Assembly (NCBI RefSeq): GCF_014640555.1
Contig: NZ_BMHE01000029.1
Coordinates: 27,571-91,570, forward strand
Source of the DNA: Paenibacillus marchantiophytorum
GTDB lineage: Bacteria; Bacillota; Bacilli; Paenibacillales; NBRC-103111
DNA: 64,000 nucleotides
Direction: 5' to 3'
Shown here: in pieces, positions 35,675 to 44,103 of the stretch
Layout of the letters: each line of letters starts with the position of its first letter
How positions within the stretch are numbered: the stretch's first letter is position 1
The notes under the pieces: generated by a model
Database searches by the model: none
Told to the model about the DNA's origin: nothing
Seen by the model: the letters and a program-made list of their open reading frames with translations, nothing else
Translations under genes and position numbers: made by a program

Positions 35675-36994
35675 ATGAGTAATAGAACCACAGTTATGGT
35701 CAGCATTGTTCTAGCCATGTTGGTGGCTTCAATGGATACAACAATTGCCAATACGACAATGCCGATTATTGTAAAAGAAATTGGCGGAAATGACTTGTAT
35801 GCCTGGGCATTTACCTCATATATGGTCTTATCTACTGTACTAGCGCCTTTAGCGGGAAGATTATCTGATTTATTCGGACGCAAACGCATTTATGGTGCTG
35901 GCATTATTTTGTTTTTAGGCGGATCCATCCTATGCGGTTTGTCGCAAAGCATGCTGCAGCTTATTATTTTCAGAGCGATTCAAGGGATTGGAGCAGGCGT
36001 CATGATGCCGTTTCCTTCTATTATTGCGGGGGATATTTATCCCGTAGAACAGCGCGGTAAAGTGCAGGCCTTTTTTACGGCTATGTGGGGATTGTCAGCG
36101 GTATTGGCGCCGCTTCTGGGCACATTTTTTGTAACTTATCTCAGCTGGCGGTGGATTTTTTTCGTGAATATCCCGATTTGCATCGTCTCGCTAATTGCCC
36201 TTCAACCCTATAAAGAAGTGTATCAGCCTAAGAAATCCGTCGTTGATTATGGCGGTGCGATTTTATTTGCTGGCGGTATTTCGCTGCTCTTATTAACGAC
36301 AACCGTAGATCATTATAGGTTTATATTTGGCACGGTTGGAGCTCTGCTGATGATTGCTTTTATTTTTTATGAGAAAAGGCACAGTGCACCGATCGTCCCT
36401 TTAAACATTTTGCGCAATCGTCCGGTTGCAATTATGATCGCAGGTTCTTTCATAAGCTGTGCGGCTTTGTTTGGCACCTCCAGCTTTTTGCCGTTATTTC
36501 TGCAAAATCAAGGGCACTCGCTTTTTATTAGCGGAATTGCGCTCTTGGGAACTTCGATCGGTTGGATGGCCGTCGCTGTCCCATCGGGGAAATGGGTGCT
36601 GCGCTACGGCTATAAGCCACTTCTGATTGCCGGCAATTGTCTGCTCGTAGCAACAGCTATCATGTTGTTTTTTATACGGGAAAGTACTTCGTTCTGGTAC
36701 TCCTTTGGTGCCTTAACGCTGCTGGGGCTCGCTTTTGGTTTGATTTTCACGGTTTCTACAATCGGTGCTCAACAGCTAGTTGAAGCGAATCAAAAAGGGA
36801 TTTCCACGTCCTTACAGCTGTTCGCGCGAAATATCGGAACTGCGATTAGCGTAACCATCATGGGGGCGATTCTAACGCATTCGAATGCTTTTTATAGTGG
36901 GTTTCATGGGATGTTCGTTTTTGGACTCATCGTAAGTATCGTTGCTTTTGCAACTCCTTTTGCCATTGGCACAACGGATAAACAAACCGCATAA
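35675..36994 (+). CDS. MFS drug exporter (DHA-type)
   Basis: 439 residues, about 12-13 hydrophobic helices. Motif A appears as GRLSDLFGRKRIYG, motif C-like GLSAVLAPLLGTFFV, and the opening LVASMDTTIANTTMPIIVKEI is typical of the EmrB/QacA/LmrB drug:proton antiporters. The ATG at 35675 with GGAGAGGAG is preferred over a frame beginning 41 codons upstream inside fetB. Substrate unknown. Confidence 0.88.
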   Translation: MSNRTTVMVSIVLAMLVASMDTTIANTTMPIIVKEIGGNDLYAWAFTSYMVLSTVLAPLAGRLSDLFGRKRIYGAGIILFLGGSILCGLSQSMLQLIIFRAIQGIGAGVMMPFPSIIAGDIYPVEQRGKVQAFFTAMWGLSAVLAPLLGTFFVTYLSWRWIFFVNIPICIVSLIALQPYKEVYQPKKSVVDYGGAILFAGGISLLLLTTTVDHYRFIFGTVGALLMIAFIFYEKRHSAPIVPLNILRNRPVAIMIAGSFISCAALFGTSSFLPLFLQNQGHSLFISGIALLGTSIGWMAVAVPSGKWVLRYGYKPLLIAGNCLLVATAIMLFFIRESTSFWYSFGALTLLGLAFGLIFTVSTIGAQQLVEANQKGISTSLQLFARNIGTAISVTIMGAILTHSNAFYSGFHGMFVFGLIVSIVAFATPFAIGTTDKQTA

Positions 36995-37008
36995 ATCATC
37001 TGCGGCAT

Positions 37009-37052
37009 AAAAAAGAGCCAGATTAGCGGTAATCCGCTTTTCTGGCTCTTCC
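37009..37052. terminator. Bidirectional terminator
   Basis: AAAAAAGAGCCAGA, inner stem AGCGG TAA TCCGCT, TCTGGCTCTT. It lies between the convergent MFS and MHYT genes and has A-rich and T-rich flanks. Confidence 0.88.
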
Positions 37053-37056
37053 CTCA

Positions 37057-38175
37057 TTACCCAACTTTTTCTTGCAGCATGGTGCGTGGCTCGCTTTTGC
37101 TCAAATCTCTCAAACAAGCGGTATAGACGGTTTTACCTTCGTATTGAAAGCCCGTAATCGTCATTTCAGCGGGAAATTCGCTGCGATCTGCTCGGTAAGC
37201 TGTGACTTCGAATCTTTTGCCGATCAAGCTGTCATCCTGTCGGGCAAGATGACCATATAATGAAGCTGCTGCTTTCCCGTCCTGATTGAAAGGGAACAAG
37301 AAATCAAGCATAGTTAGGCCAAGCGCATGCTTGCGGGAATAACCAAAGGCAGCCTCAGCGGCTGGATTAAATTCAATAATCCAGCCACGACTGTTAAACA
37401 TCAGGATACAGTCCATGCTGCAAGTAAGAATAGAGGCCTGTAGAGCCATTTGTTCAAGAAGTTTTTGATCGGTTTTGAGTGAGCTCAGTAAACTGATAAA
37501 CAAGAGGATGACGGTTCCAAAAGCAACGATTACAGCTAAAACGAATTTATCGACATAGACGGAATGCATATGTGAGGGGAGTTCCTCCGAGTAAGTAATA
37601 TTTGCCGCCAACATGCCGACATAATGAACACACATTAGCAAGAAACTCATGACCAAACCACTGAAAATGAATGTCTGATTTTGAACAGCAGATAAGTAAA
37701 GAACGATAATAGAAACGCCTACCGAGAGAACGATGGATAAAATAAAGGGAAAGGGAGAATAGCGGATTTCAATGTCATTTAAAGCCCCCAATCCAATGAA
37801 ATGCATGCCGGATAGGCTAAGTCCCATGAAGGTTCCGCCAACTATTAATTTGGGTATAACCAGTTTGGAGCGGTACATGACAAAAAAACCGATGAGCGCA
37901 CCTAAGACAGCAATAGATACGGAGATCAAGACGGTCTGGATATCATAAGTCAACCCGGCTGGGAAGGGATAAGCAAGTAGTGCAATAAAGTGCATAGCCC
38001 AGATCCCGATACCCAGCGATAAAGCACTGCTAGCAATCCACAGTTTTTGGTACCACGCGGTGGATGAGGCGACTTTTCGCGTTAAATTCAGGCAGGTTAG
38101 CGAAGCGATTAGAACTAGGATAAAGGAAAGAATGGAAAAAGCTAAATTGTATGTATGAGTATTCAAATGCTGCAT
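37057..38175 (-). CDS. MHYT-PAS membrane sensor without output domain
   Basis: 372 residues. Seven-helix MHYT domain with the three motif copies WAMHFIAL, SGMHFIGL and CVHYVGML (metal/gas-binding His pairs, proposed to sense oxygen, CO or NO). Residues 245-360 form a PAS domain (DCILMFNSRGWIIEFNPAAEAAFGYSRKHALG). MHYT proteins normally continue into GGDEF/EAL or kinase domains; this one ends about ten residues after PAS and a terminator follows immediately, so it must act through a partner or be a truncated derivative. ATG is preceded by GAGGATAA. Confidence 0.88.
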   Translation of the reverse strand: MQHLNTHTYNLAFSILSFILVLIASLTCLNLTRKVASSTAWYQKLWIASSALSLGIGIWAMHFIALLAYPFPAGLTYDIQTVLISVSIAVLGALIGFFVMYRSKLVIPKLIVGGTFMGLSLSGMHFIGLGALNDIEIRYSPFPFILSIVLSVGVSIIVLYLSAVQNQTFIFSGLVMSFLLMCVHYVGMLAANITYSEELPSHMHSVYVDKFVLAVIVAFGTVILLFISLLSSLKTDQKLLEQMALQASILTCSMDCILMFNSRGWIIEFNPAAEAAFGYSRKHALGLTMLDFLFPFNQDGKAAASLYGHLARQDDSLIGKRFEVTAYRADRSEFPAEMTITGFQYEGKTVYTACLRDLSKSEPRTMLQEKVG

Positions 38176-38359
38176 AGGTTATCCTCTCATTGATGGATCA
38201 TGAAATCTTTCATTTCAGTACCCGCAGTAGTGAAAACAGAATCTTTTTTGTTATATTATAGTAGGCGGCTAAGTCAACTGTATATAGCAGTAAATGTTGG
38301 TTTTTGTCTTTCCTTGTCGAATTGTACTAAGACTTCACATAGTACAGAGAGGAGTGCGA

Positions 38360-39010
38360 ATGAACAAACTTATCGGGATACAAGGACTTATTTTTGATAT
38401 GGATAATACGCTGCTTGAGTCTCGCATTCATTTTAAAGCAATGAAAGAAGAGATCGCTTTTTTTCTTGCAAACAGGGGGTGCTTGCCCGATTCATTTCCT
38501 CTGGAAATGCATACGACCTCTACCCTTCTTGCCTATGTCCAAGAGCGCGGAGCCAGCAAGGAAACGCTTGATAGTGCACTTCGCATTGCCGAAAAACATG
38601 AGCTTCGAGGGATGGAGGGAGCTGATCTGGAAGCAGGTGCGGCAGAATTGATCGCCTCTGTGCATGGTCGATACAAACTGGTTATTGTAACGAATAATGC
38701 ACATGCGGCAGCTGTACGAGCACTGGAACTAACTGGCATTAAAAATCGTTTTGATTATATCGTTGGCAGGGAGCAGATGACAGCTATGAAGCCCTCTCCA
38801 TCAGGTTACCTAAGGGCAAAGCGGCATTTCCCTGATATTCCGGACCAAGGCTGGCTATCGATTGGCGACTCGTGGATAGATGGCCGAGCGTCCATGGAAG
38901 CACAGATTCCATTCATCAGCTATGGCAAGATGGGACATACGATGATAGATAAGGGAGTGAAACCGATCGCTCACATTGACAAGTTGTTGAGTCTGTTAGA
39001 TTATGTATAG
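38360..39010 (+). CDS. HAD-family hydrolase
   Basis: 216 residues, haloacid-dehalogenase phosphatase. Motif I DMDNTLLE (nucleophile Asp and acid/base Asp), motif II VTNNAHAA, motif III Lys in MKPSPSG, motif IV GDSWIDGRAS. A helical cap lies between residues 20 and 90. ATG at 38360 chosen for GAGAGGAG upstream. Small-molecule phosphatase of unknown substrate; possibly co-transcribed with the GNAT gene 32 bases downstream. Confidence 0.88.
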   Translation: MNKLIGIQGLIFDMDNTLLESRIHFKAMKEEIAFFLANRGCLPDSFPLEMHTTSTLLAYVQERGASKETLDSALRIAEKHELRGMEGADLEAGAAELIASVHGRYKLVIVTNNAHAAAVRALELTGIKNRFDYIVGREQMTAMKPSPSGYLRAKRHFPDIPDQGWLSIGDSWIDGRASMEAQIPFISYGKMGHTMIDKGVKPIAHIDKLLSLLDYV

Positions 39011-39042
39011 ATTGCAAAGCTAATAAGAAAGAGTGATGTTTG

Positions 39043-39480
39043 ATGCTAATCGACGTTAAATCCAGAATTCAAGACCCCGAAATTAAAGAAATGTTGAGTT
39101 ATAGTGTGTTTCCGGACCCGGATCGTATGGAGCAAACGATTGAACAATATGAGAGCAAGTCGGATATGTGGTTATATGGGTACGAATCCGAAGGTGTGAT
39201 GGTTGGAATTATCGGTTTTCGAATCAATGATGCGCAAGAGATGACGATTACTCATTTGGCTGTAGAACCAGAAAGCAGAGGCGTGGGATTCGGGAGAGGT
39301 ATCATCCTCGAAATCATTGAAGAGATGCATCCACTGCGAATTGAGGCTGAAACCGATGAAGATACGGTGCAATTTTATCGGAACATTGGATTCGTTATAC
39401 GCAGCTTAGGAGAGAAGTATCCGGGTGTTGAGCGGTTTCAATGTACGTATGATGTTGATGGCGACATGGACGAGGAATGA
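39043..39480 (+). CDS. GNAT-family N-acetyltransferase
   Basis: 145 residues. Acetyl-CoA pyrophosphate loop in LAVEPESRGVGFGRGIILEII; preceding strand EMTITH; conserved Tyr in FYRNIGFVI. Substrate unknown. Either TTG 39040 or ATG 39043 could be used; ATG is chosen. Followed by a terminator whose loop belongs to the repeat array downstream. Confidence 0.88.
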   Translation: MLIDVKSRIQDPEIKEMLSYSVFPDPDRMEQTIEQYESKSDMWLYGYESEGVMVGIIGFRINDAQEMTITHLAVEPESRGVGFGRGIILEIIEEMHPLRIEAETDEDTVQFYRNIGFVIRSLGEKYPGVERFQCTYDVDGDMDEE

Positions 39481-39494
39481 TGTTGAAGGTAGCT

Positions 39495-39530
39495 GGAGCA
39501 CCAACGAACTGTTGGGTGTTCCTTTTTTTT
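39495..39530 (+). terminator. Terminator whose loop carries the repeat word AACGAACTG
   Basis: GGAGCACCAAC GAACT GTTGGGTGTTCC then eight T. The loop and adjoining bases read AACGAACTG, the same word that heads each of the following 38-bp tandem units. Confidence 0.85.
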
Positions 39531-39626
39531 GCGCTAACGAACTGTATAGTGGTGCTCCTCTTGTTGTGGCACTAGCGAACTGTATAGAGGAGCTCCTCTT
39601 GTTGTGGCGCTAACGAACTGTATACT
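39531..39626. repeat. 38-bp tandem repeat, 2.5 copies
   Basis: Units start at 39531, 39569 and 39607, each opening with GCGCTAACGAACTGTATA (second copy GCACTAGCGAACTGTATA) and continuing GTGGTGCTCCTCTTGTTGTG. The second unit contains the palindrome AGAGGAGCTCCTCT. The third, partial copy is the left end of the 187-bp element B. Confidence 0.85.
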
Positions 39627-39795
39627 CGCTATATGAGCGAAAATGAATGATTTGAAAATATTATGAACTCCAGATGCTTTATTCCGTGCAAAAGCACCCA
39701 ATAACACTTGATAACTATGACATAACGCCGATTGAGTTCATTAGATTAAAAAAATTGCTGTTTTTGGGCAAATAAGAGTTATTGAGTTCGTAATG
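39609..39795. repeat. 187-bp dispersed repeat element, copy B (62-63-62 architecture)
   Basis: Inverted arm 39609-39670 (CTAACGAACTG ... TTATGAACTC), 63-base centre, direct arm 39734-39795 (GAGTTCATTAGA ... GAGTTCGTAA, 50 bases apart). Its reverse complement aligns with copy A at 16541-16727, best across TCTGGAGTTCATAA and the following ATTTTCA. The right end runs 15 bases into the neighbouring minus-strand gene and supplies its stop codon and last codons. Confidence 0.8.
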
Positions 39796-40501
39796 CGTAC
39801 GAACGATATCGTTGTCTGCCACTTGCGACAAATAAAAGTTGCTGCTCCACTAAATGGTGAAGAATCCGCCTTGCATGCTGATCTGTAATTCGTAGATGAA
39901 AGGCTAGCTCTGATGGGCTGAATGGACGAAGCGACCTCCTCGCATAACGAATCGTTTCAGCTTCAAGCCAGGCAAAATTCTTGGGCACATCGCTCGCGAT
40001 GAACTTGCCGATGAAGGAAAGGACAAGCTGTTGGCAGCGCTTGGCTTCATCCGTAATCGATAGATAGGCAATTGGAATGAAAATCCAATCGTCAAGCGAC
40101 AGTAAACAATATCGCCAACATAGGTCCTTAAAACGCCGCACATCAAGGTCCCTTGCGTGGGGGCCATATCCTTGTATCTCGATACCTCCCTTGACATCGC
40201 CGCCAGGCATATAAGCTAAATCCAGGTATCGATAACCGTTGTTAAAATCACGCACTTCCCATTCGGGATACAAATCATGAAAGTTTCGTACAACAGGATA
40301 CCAGACCAAACGTAAAAATTCCTGTGTGCCGTGACCAAGTCCTTTCTCCAGTAATTCCCTCCTTCGGTGATTTTCTTCTTGAGCAATATTCAAATTCATC
40401 CATTCTTCGTAAGCTTGTTCAAATCTTGAAATGGCAAGCCACATCCTTTCATTCCATTGGCCGCAGAACAACAAAAGCCGCTTCGACACAATCTCATCCA
40501 T
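39779..40501 (-). CDS. Restriction-nuclease-fold protein with C-terminal winged helix
   Basis: 240 residues, not matched to a named family. Middle section YRYLDLAYMPGGDVKGGIEIQGYGPHARDLDVRRFKDLC, written here in parts, has the Asp ... Glu-x-Gln plus downstream Arg/Asp spacing of PD-(D/E)XK nucleases of the Vsr/DUF559 type (LDLAY; GIEIQGYGPH; RRFKDLC; DDWIFIPI). The last 60 residues look like a winged helix (FSPSELAFHLRITDQHARRILHHLVEQQLLFV). Either a DNA-cleaving enzyme or a regulator built on a nuclease fold. The final codons lie in repeat element B. Monocistronic; promoter in 40502-40650. Confidence 0.75.
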   Translation of the reverse strand: MDEIVSKRLLLFCGQWNERMWLAISRFEQAYEEWMNLNIAQEENHRRRELLEKGLGHGTQEFLRLVWYPVVRNFHDLYPEWEVRDFNNGYRYLDLAYMPGGDVKGGIEIQGYGPHARDLDVRRFKDLCWRYCLLSLDDWIFIPIAYLSITDEAKRCQQLVLSFIGKFIASDVPKNFAWLEAETIRYARRSLRPFSPSELAFHLRITDQHARRILHHLVEQQLLFVASGRQRYRSYALRTQ

Positions 40502-40827
40502 TAAATGGAAGATGTGTCAAGGCGGCGTGTGCTTCACGACAATTATTTATATGGTTAAGTATAGCGGAAATGAGAAAAATTACAATTGTTTTCTTGGAGT
40601 TTTCATAGATGGAGGTAGGCGCAGCGCGTCTACAGACAACTTGGACAAAAGTAAGTGTCATGTTAACAAGTTTAGTGCATATATTGTTGTAGGTTAATAT
40701 CCAAGAAATCATCTTGAAAGCGGTTTCCAGTTCATCGTTTAAGTGACAAAATTCACAATGATGACAAGTTATTCGCGAGTTCGGCTAGAGGTGAGCAGAT
40801 GATATCGATTAACGGGAGGGTGCAGAA
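40502..40827. promoter_or_regulatory. Control region of fixABCX with cre-like and FNR/CRP-like boxes
   Basis: 326 bases without a supported gene. TGAAAGCGGTTTCC at 40715-40728 fits the CcpA cre consensus except the last base. AGTGA-CAAAAT-TCACA at 40742-40757 fits the TGTGA-N6-TCACA FNR/CRP box in nine of ten positions. Both lie within 115 bases of the fixA start and could combine carbon and oxygen (or redox) control. Binding is inference. Confidence 0.55.
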
Positions 40828-41661
40828 ATGCTGCATATCGTGGTGTGTATTAAGCAGGTACCTGACTCCAGAGAAATTCGGATTGATCCTAAGAACAATA
40901 CCTTGATCAGGCAGGGCGTTCCGAGTATTGTCAATTTTTATGATATGCATGGTCTCGAAGAAGCACTTCGCATTAAGGATGAACACGGCGCACGGATCAC
41001 AGTGGTTACAATGGGGCCGCCGCCTGCGGAGAAGGGCTTGAAAGAATGTATTTCGCTCGGCGCAGACGAAGCTGTCTTAGTTACGGATCGGGGCTTTGCC
41101 GGAGCGGATACGCTGGCTACTTCCTATGTGGTTGCTCGAACGATTCAGAAGATTGCCGAGACTTGGGGGCAAGTGGATATTGTGTTTTGCGGTAAACAGA
41201 CGCTGGATGGCGATACGGGTCAAGTTGGACCTGGCGTAGCCTGTCGATTGGACTTGGAACAGCTGACTTATGTTAACAAAGTTGTCAAGGTGGATGAAGA
41301 GAATCGGAAAGTTCGCGTTCATCGTCTTCTGGAAGATGGGGTCGAAGTCGTTGAGACAAGCATGCCTGTTCTGATCACAGCGCTCAAGGAGTTGAATAAA
41401 GTGAGGCGCGCTTCGCTGCCGGGAATGGTGCGAGCGGCGCGGTATAAGCCAACGGTTTGGACGACGGCAGATTTCCCTGACTTGGAAAAGGCCAAAATTG
41501 GGCTCAAAGGCTCTCCGACGATCGTTTCGAAAACATGGGTACCCGAAATCAAATCCGTAAAAACGCAAATGATTGCCTATGATTCGCCTGAAGCGGCTGC
41601 CGCACAATTAGCCGATCAGCTCTGGTCGAAGGAGATACAGACTTTGTTGGATTGGACTTAA
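40828..41661 (+). CDS. fixA: Electron transfer flavoprotein beta subunit (FixA/EtfB)
   Basis: 277 residues. Family opening MLHIVVCIKQVPDSREIRIDP, then the AMP/FAD-binding loop region DIVFCGKQTLDGDTGQVGPGVACRL and the recognition-loop Leu region LITALKELNKVRRASLPGMVRA. Binds the cofactor shared with FixB and, in bifurcating complexes, takes NADH electrons. First gene of fixABCX; GGGAGG precedes the ATG. Confidence 0.94.
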   Translation: MLHIVVCIKQVPDSREIRIDPKNNTLIRQGVPSIVNFYDMHGLEEALRIKDEHGARITVVTMGPPPAEKGLKECISLGADEAVLVTDRGFAGADTLATSYVVARTIQKIAETWGQVDIVFCGKQTLDGDTGQVGPGVACRLDLEQLTYVNKVVKVDEENRKVRVHRLLEDGVEVVETSMPVLITALKELNKVRRASLPGMVRAARYKPTVWTTADFPDLEKAKIGLKGSPTIVSKTWVPEIKSVKTQMIAYDSPEAAAAQLADQLWSKEIQTLLDWT

Positions 41662-41677
41662 CAGGGAGGTTAACACG

Positions 41678-42796
41678 ATGGCTAATGAACAATCACAGGA
41701 ACAAGCCGATACAGGGATGCTCGATTGGTCCGCATATCGCGGCGTTCTGATCGTTGTGGAGCAGCGAGATGGAGCTGCTAAGAAAGTATCCTGGCAGCTC
41801 TTAGGCGAAGGCAAGAAGCTGGCAGCGAAGCTGGAGGCGCCGCTCATGGCGCTCGTCCTCGGCGATGATGTCGCACATCTCGCCGAGGAAGCCGTGCATT
41901 ACGGCGCTGACCAGGTGTTCCTCTGCGAAGCGCCGGAGCTTCGCACCTACAGAACCCGGCCGTATAGCCGGGTTTGCCTGAAGCTGATCGAGGAAGCGAA
42001 GCCCGAGATCGTGCTGTTCGGCGCGACAGCAACGGGCCGCGACCTGGCAGGCGCCATTGCGACGCACCTGCCGACAGGGCTGACGGCCGACACGACGCAG
42101 CTCGACGTGGAGCCGCCGCCGTCAAGGCTGCTGCTGGCCAGCCGGCCGGCTTTCTCGGAGAAGATGATGGCCACCATCCTCTGCAAACAATACCGGCCGC
42201 AGATGGCGACAGCCCGCGCCGGCGTCTTTCAAGCGCTGCCGAAGGATGCAGCACGGGAGGGCGAGATCGTGCGCATCGAGGCGACGATGCGCGAGGAAGA
42301 GATCGCCGCGCAGGTCCTCGACTTCCTGCGCGAAACCGGCAAGCTCAATCTCGAGGAGTCCGAGATTATCGTCGCAGGCGGCCGCGGACTTGGCGGCCCC
42401 GATGCATTCGGGCTGCTCGCCGACCTGGCGGACGCGCTCGGCGGCGTCGTAGGTGCCTCGCGCGCTGCTGTTGACGCAGGTTGGATCGGGCATGAACACC
42501 AGGTCGGTCAGACTGGGGCAACCGTGAGGCCGAAGCTATATTTTGCCATCGGAATTTCAGGAGCCGTGCAGCATACCGTTGGCATGAGCCATGCGGATGT
42601 GGTCGTCGCCATAAATAAAGATGAAAAAGCGCCTATTTTTCAATTTGCGCACTATGGCATTGTCGGCGACCTCTTCAAAATCGTACCGGCGATTGCCGAA
42701 GAGATCCGGCAGCGACGCACCTTATTTGGCATCAAGGTTGGTAGCGCCGAGAACTCATTGTCAGCCGATGCCTTGGAGAGGAGTGAAGCCAAATGA
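41678..42796 (+). CDS. fixB: Electron transfer flavoprotein alpha subunit (FixB/EtfA)
   Basis: 372 residues. N-terminal domain with a FixB-type extra segment, C-terminal FAD domain with VAGGRGLGGPDAF, VGASRAAVDAGWIGHEHQVGQTG and YFAIGISGAVQH. Partner of FixA in transferring electrons to FixCX. Stop overlaps the fixC start by four bases. Roughly 41800-42520 is strikingly GC-rich (43 of 60 bases in 42001-42060) compared with both ends of the gene and all neighbours, producing long antisense and shifted frames that are not genes. Confidence 0.94.
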   Translation: MANEQSQEQADTGMLDWSAYRGVLIVVEQRDGAAKKVSWQLLGEGKKLAAKLEAPLMALVLGDDVAHLAEEAVHYGADQVFLCEAPELRTYRTRPYSRVCLKLIEEAKPEIVLFGATATGRDLAGAIATHLPTGLTADTTQLDVEPPPSRLLLASRPAFSEKMMATILCKQYRPQMATARAGVFQALPKDAAREGEIVRIEATMREEEIAAQVLDFLRETGKLNLEESEIIVAGGRGLGGPDAFGLLADLADALGGVVGASRAAVDAGWIGHEHQVGQTGATVRPKLYFAIGISGAVQHTVGMSHADVVVAINKDEKAPIFQFAHYGIVGDLFKIVPAIAEEIRQRRTLFGIKVGSAENSLSADALERSEAK

Positions 42797-44103
42797 ATGA
42801 AAAATTCAATGCCATCGTTGTTGGCGGAGGGCCGGCAGGGGCAGCAGCAGCGTTAACGATGGCGCGAGCGGGCTTATCCGTTGTGCTTTTGGAAAGAGGG
42901 GAGTTCCCTGGAGCCAAAAATATTTTTGGCGGTGTCCTCTATCGCAAGCAAATTGAAGAACTCGTGCCCGAGTTTTGGAAAGAAAAGAATTTTCCGATGG
43001 AACGATATATCGTGGAACAGCGAATCTGGATGATGGGCAAAGAATCCATGGTAACGTTTGGACACCGCAATGAGGCTTATAAGGAACCTTATAACTGCTT
43101 TACGGGTCTGCGGGTGAAGTTCGATCAATGGTTTGCCGAGAAAGCTGTTGCAGCTGGAGCCATTCCTATTTATGAAACCGTTGCGCTTGATGTGATTCGG
43201 GAAGGGAACAGGGTAGTGGGTGTTCGAACGGATCGGGAAGACGGTGATCTCTACGCCGATGTTGTTGTTATAGCGGATGGCGTCAACTCCTTGCTGGGCA
43301 AGGCGATGGGCATTCATAAGGAATGGATGCCAGATGAGGTATCCTTGGCCGTAAAAGAAGTGATAGCCTTGCCGCGCGAGAAGATCGAGGATCGTTTTGG
43401 TCTCGAAGGCGATGAAGGCGTTACGATTGAATTCATGGGCGAAACATCGCTCGGGATGGCGGGCATGGGCTTTTTGTATACGAATAAGGACACGATTTCC
43501 TTAGGCGTTGGTGTGATGGTGAATCATTTGCGCGATAAAAAAGTAAAGCCGTACGCTGTGTTGGATGCGGTGAAACAGCACCCGATGATTCGCAAATTAA
43601 TTCAAGGAGGTGAGACGAAGGAATACTCCGGGCATTTGATTCCCGAAGGAGGCTTTCACTCGATCCCGCCGTTATCCGGTGAAGGTTGGTGTGTCTGTGG
43701 CGATGCCGCCCAATTAATTAATTTTGTCCATCGGGAAGGGACGAATTTAGCGATGACCTCGGGTCGTTTAGCCGGCGAGGCGATTGTGGAAGCCAAGGAG
43801 CGAGGAGATTTCTCCGCAGCATCTCTGCATGCCTACGATGAGAAGATTAAGACTTCCTTTGTGCATAAAGATTTGCAGAAATATAAAGGCATGCACCAAT
43901 TCCTCAAGCAGCAGGACCCAGAACTGTTATTTGATAAATTACCTAGAGCATTGAATGAGGCGGCCTACAACATGTTTCTTGTGGATGGAATTACCAAAGC
44001 GGATAAGCAGAAAATGGCCATGAAACTGATTAAAAATGCGGCAGGCGGCACGGTTAATTTAATGAAACTCGGCTATAAAGGATGGAGGGCGATGAACGGA
44101 TGA
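42793..44103 (+). CDS. fixC: FixC flavoprotein, electron transfer to quinone
   Basis: 436 residues, ETF:quinone oxidoreductase type. N-terminal dinucleotide motif AIVVGGGPAGAAAALTMARAGLSVVLLERGE, FAD contact region GWCVCGDAAQLINFVHREGTNLAMTSGR, and C-terminal helical part. In FixABCX the low-potential branch reduces ferredoxin/flavodoxin and this subunit passes the other electron to quinone. Coupled to fixB and fixX by overlaps. Confidence 0.94.
   Translation: MNEKFNAIVVGGGPAGAAAALTMARAGLSVVLLERGEFPGAKNIFGGVLYRKQIEELVPEFWKEKNFPMERYIVEQRIWMMGKESMVTFGHRNEAYKEPYNCFTGLRVKFDQWFAEKAVAAGAIPIYETVALDVIREGNRVVGVRTDREDGDLYADVVVIADGVNSLLGKAMGIHKEWMPDEVSLAVKEVIALPREKIEDRFGLEGDEGVTIEFMGETSLGMAGMGFLYTNKDTISLGVGVMVNHLRDKKVKPYAVLDAVKQHPMIRKLIQGGETKEYSGHLIPEGGFHSIPPLSGEGWCVCGDAAQLINFVHREGTNLAMTSGRLAGEAIVEAKERGDFSAASLHAYDEKIKTSFVHKDLQKYKGMHQFLKQQDPELLFDKLPRALNEAAYNMFLVDGITKADKQKMAMKLIKNAAGGTVNLMKLGYKGWRAMNG

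Noticed and set aside
39531..39626. Tandem repeats that might be a small CRISPR
   Set aside because: Units are head-to-tail with no unique spacers, no cas genes nearby, and the repeat word is shared with a terminator and element B.
41844..42499. Overlapping frames of 125-166 codons on both strands inside fixB
   Set aside because: Arg/Ala/Pro-rich translations produced by the GC-rich island; fixB itself has intact family motifs throughout.
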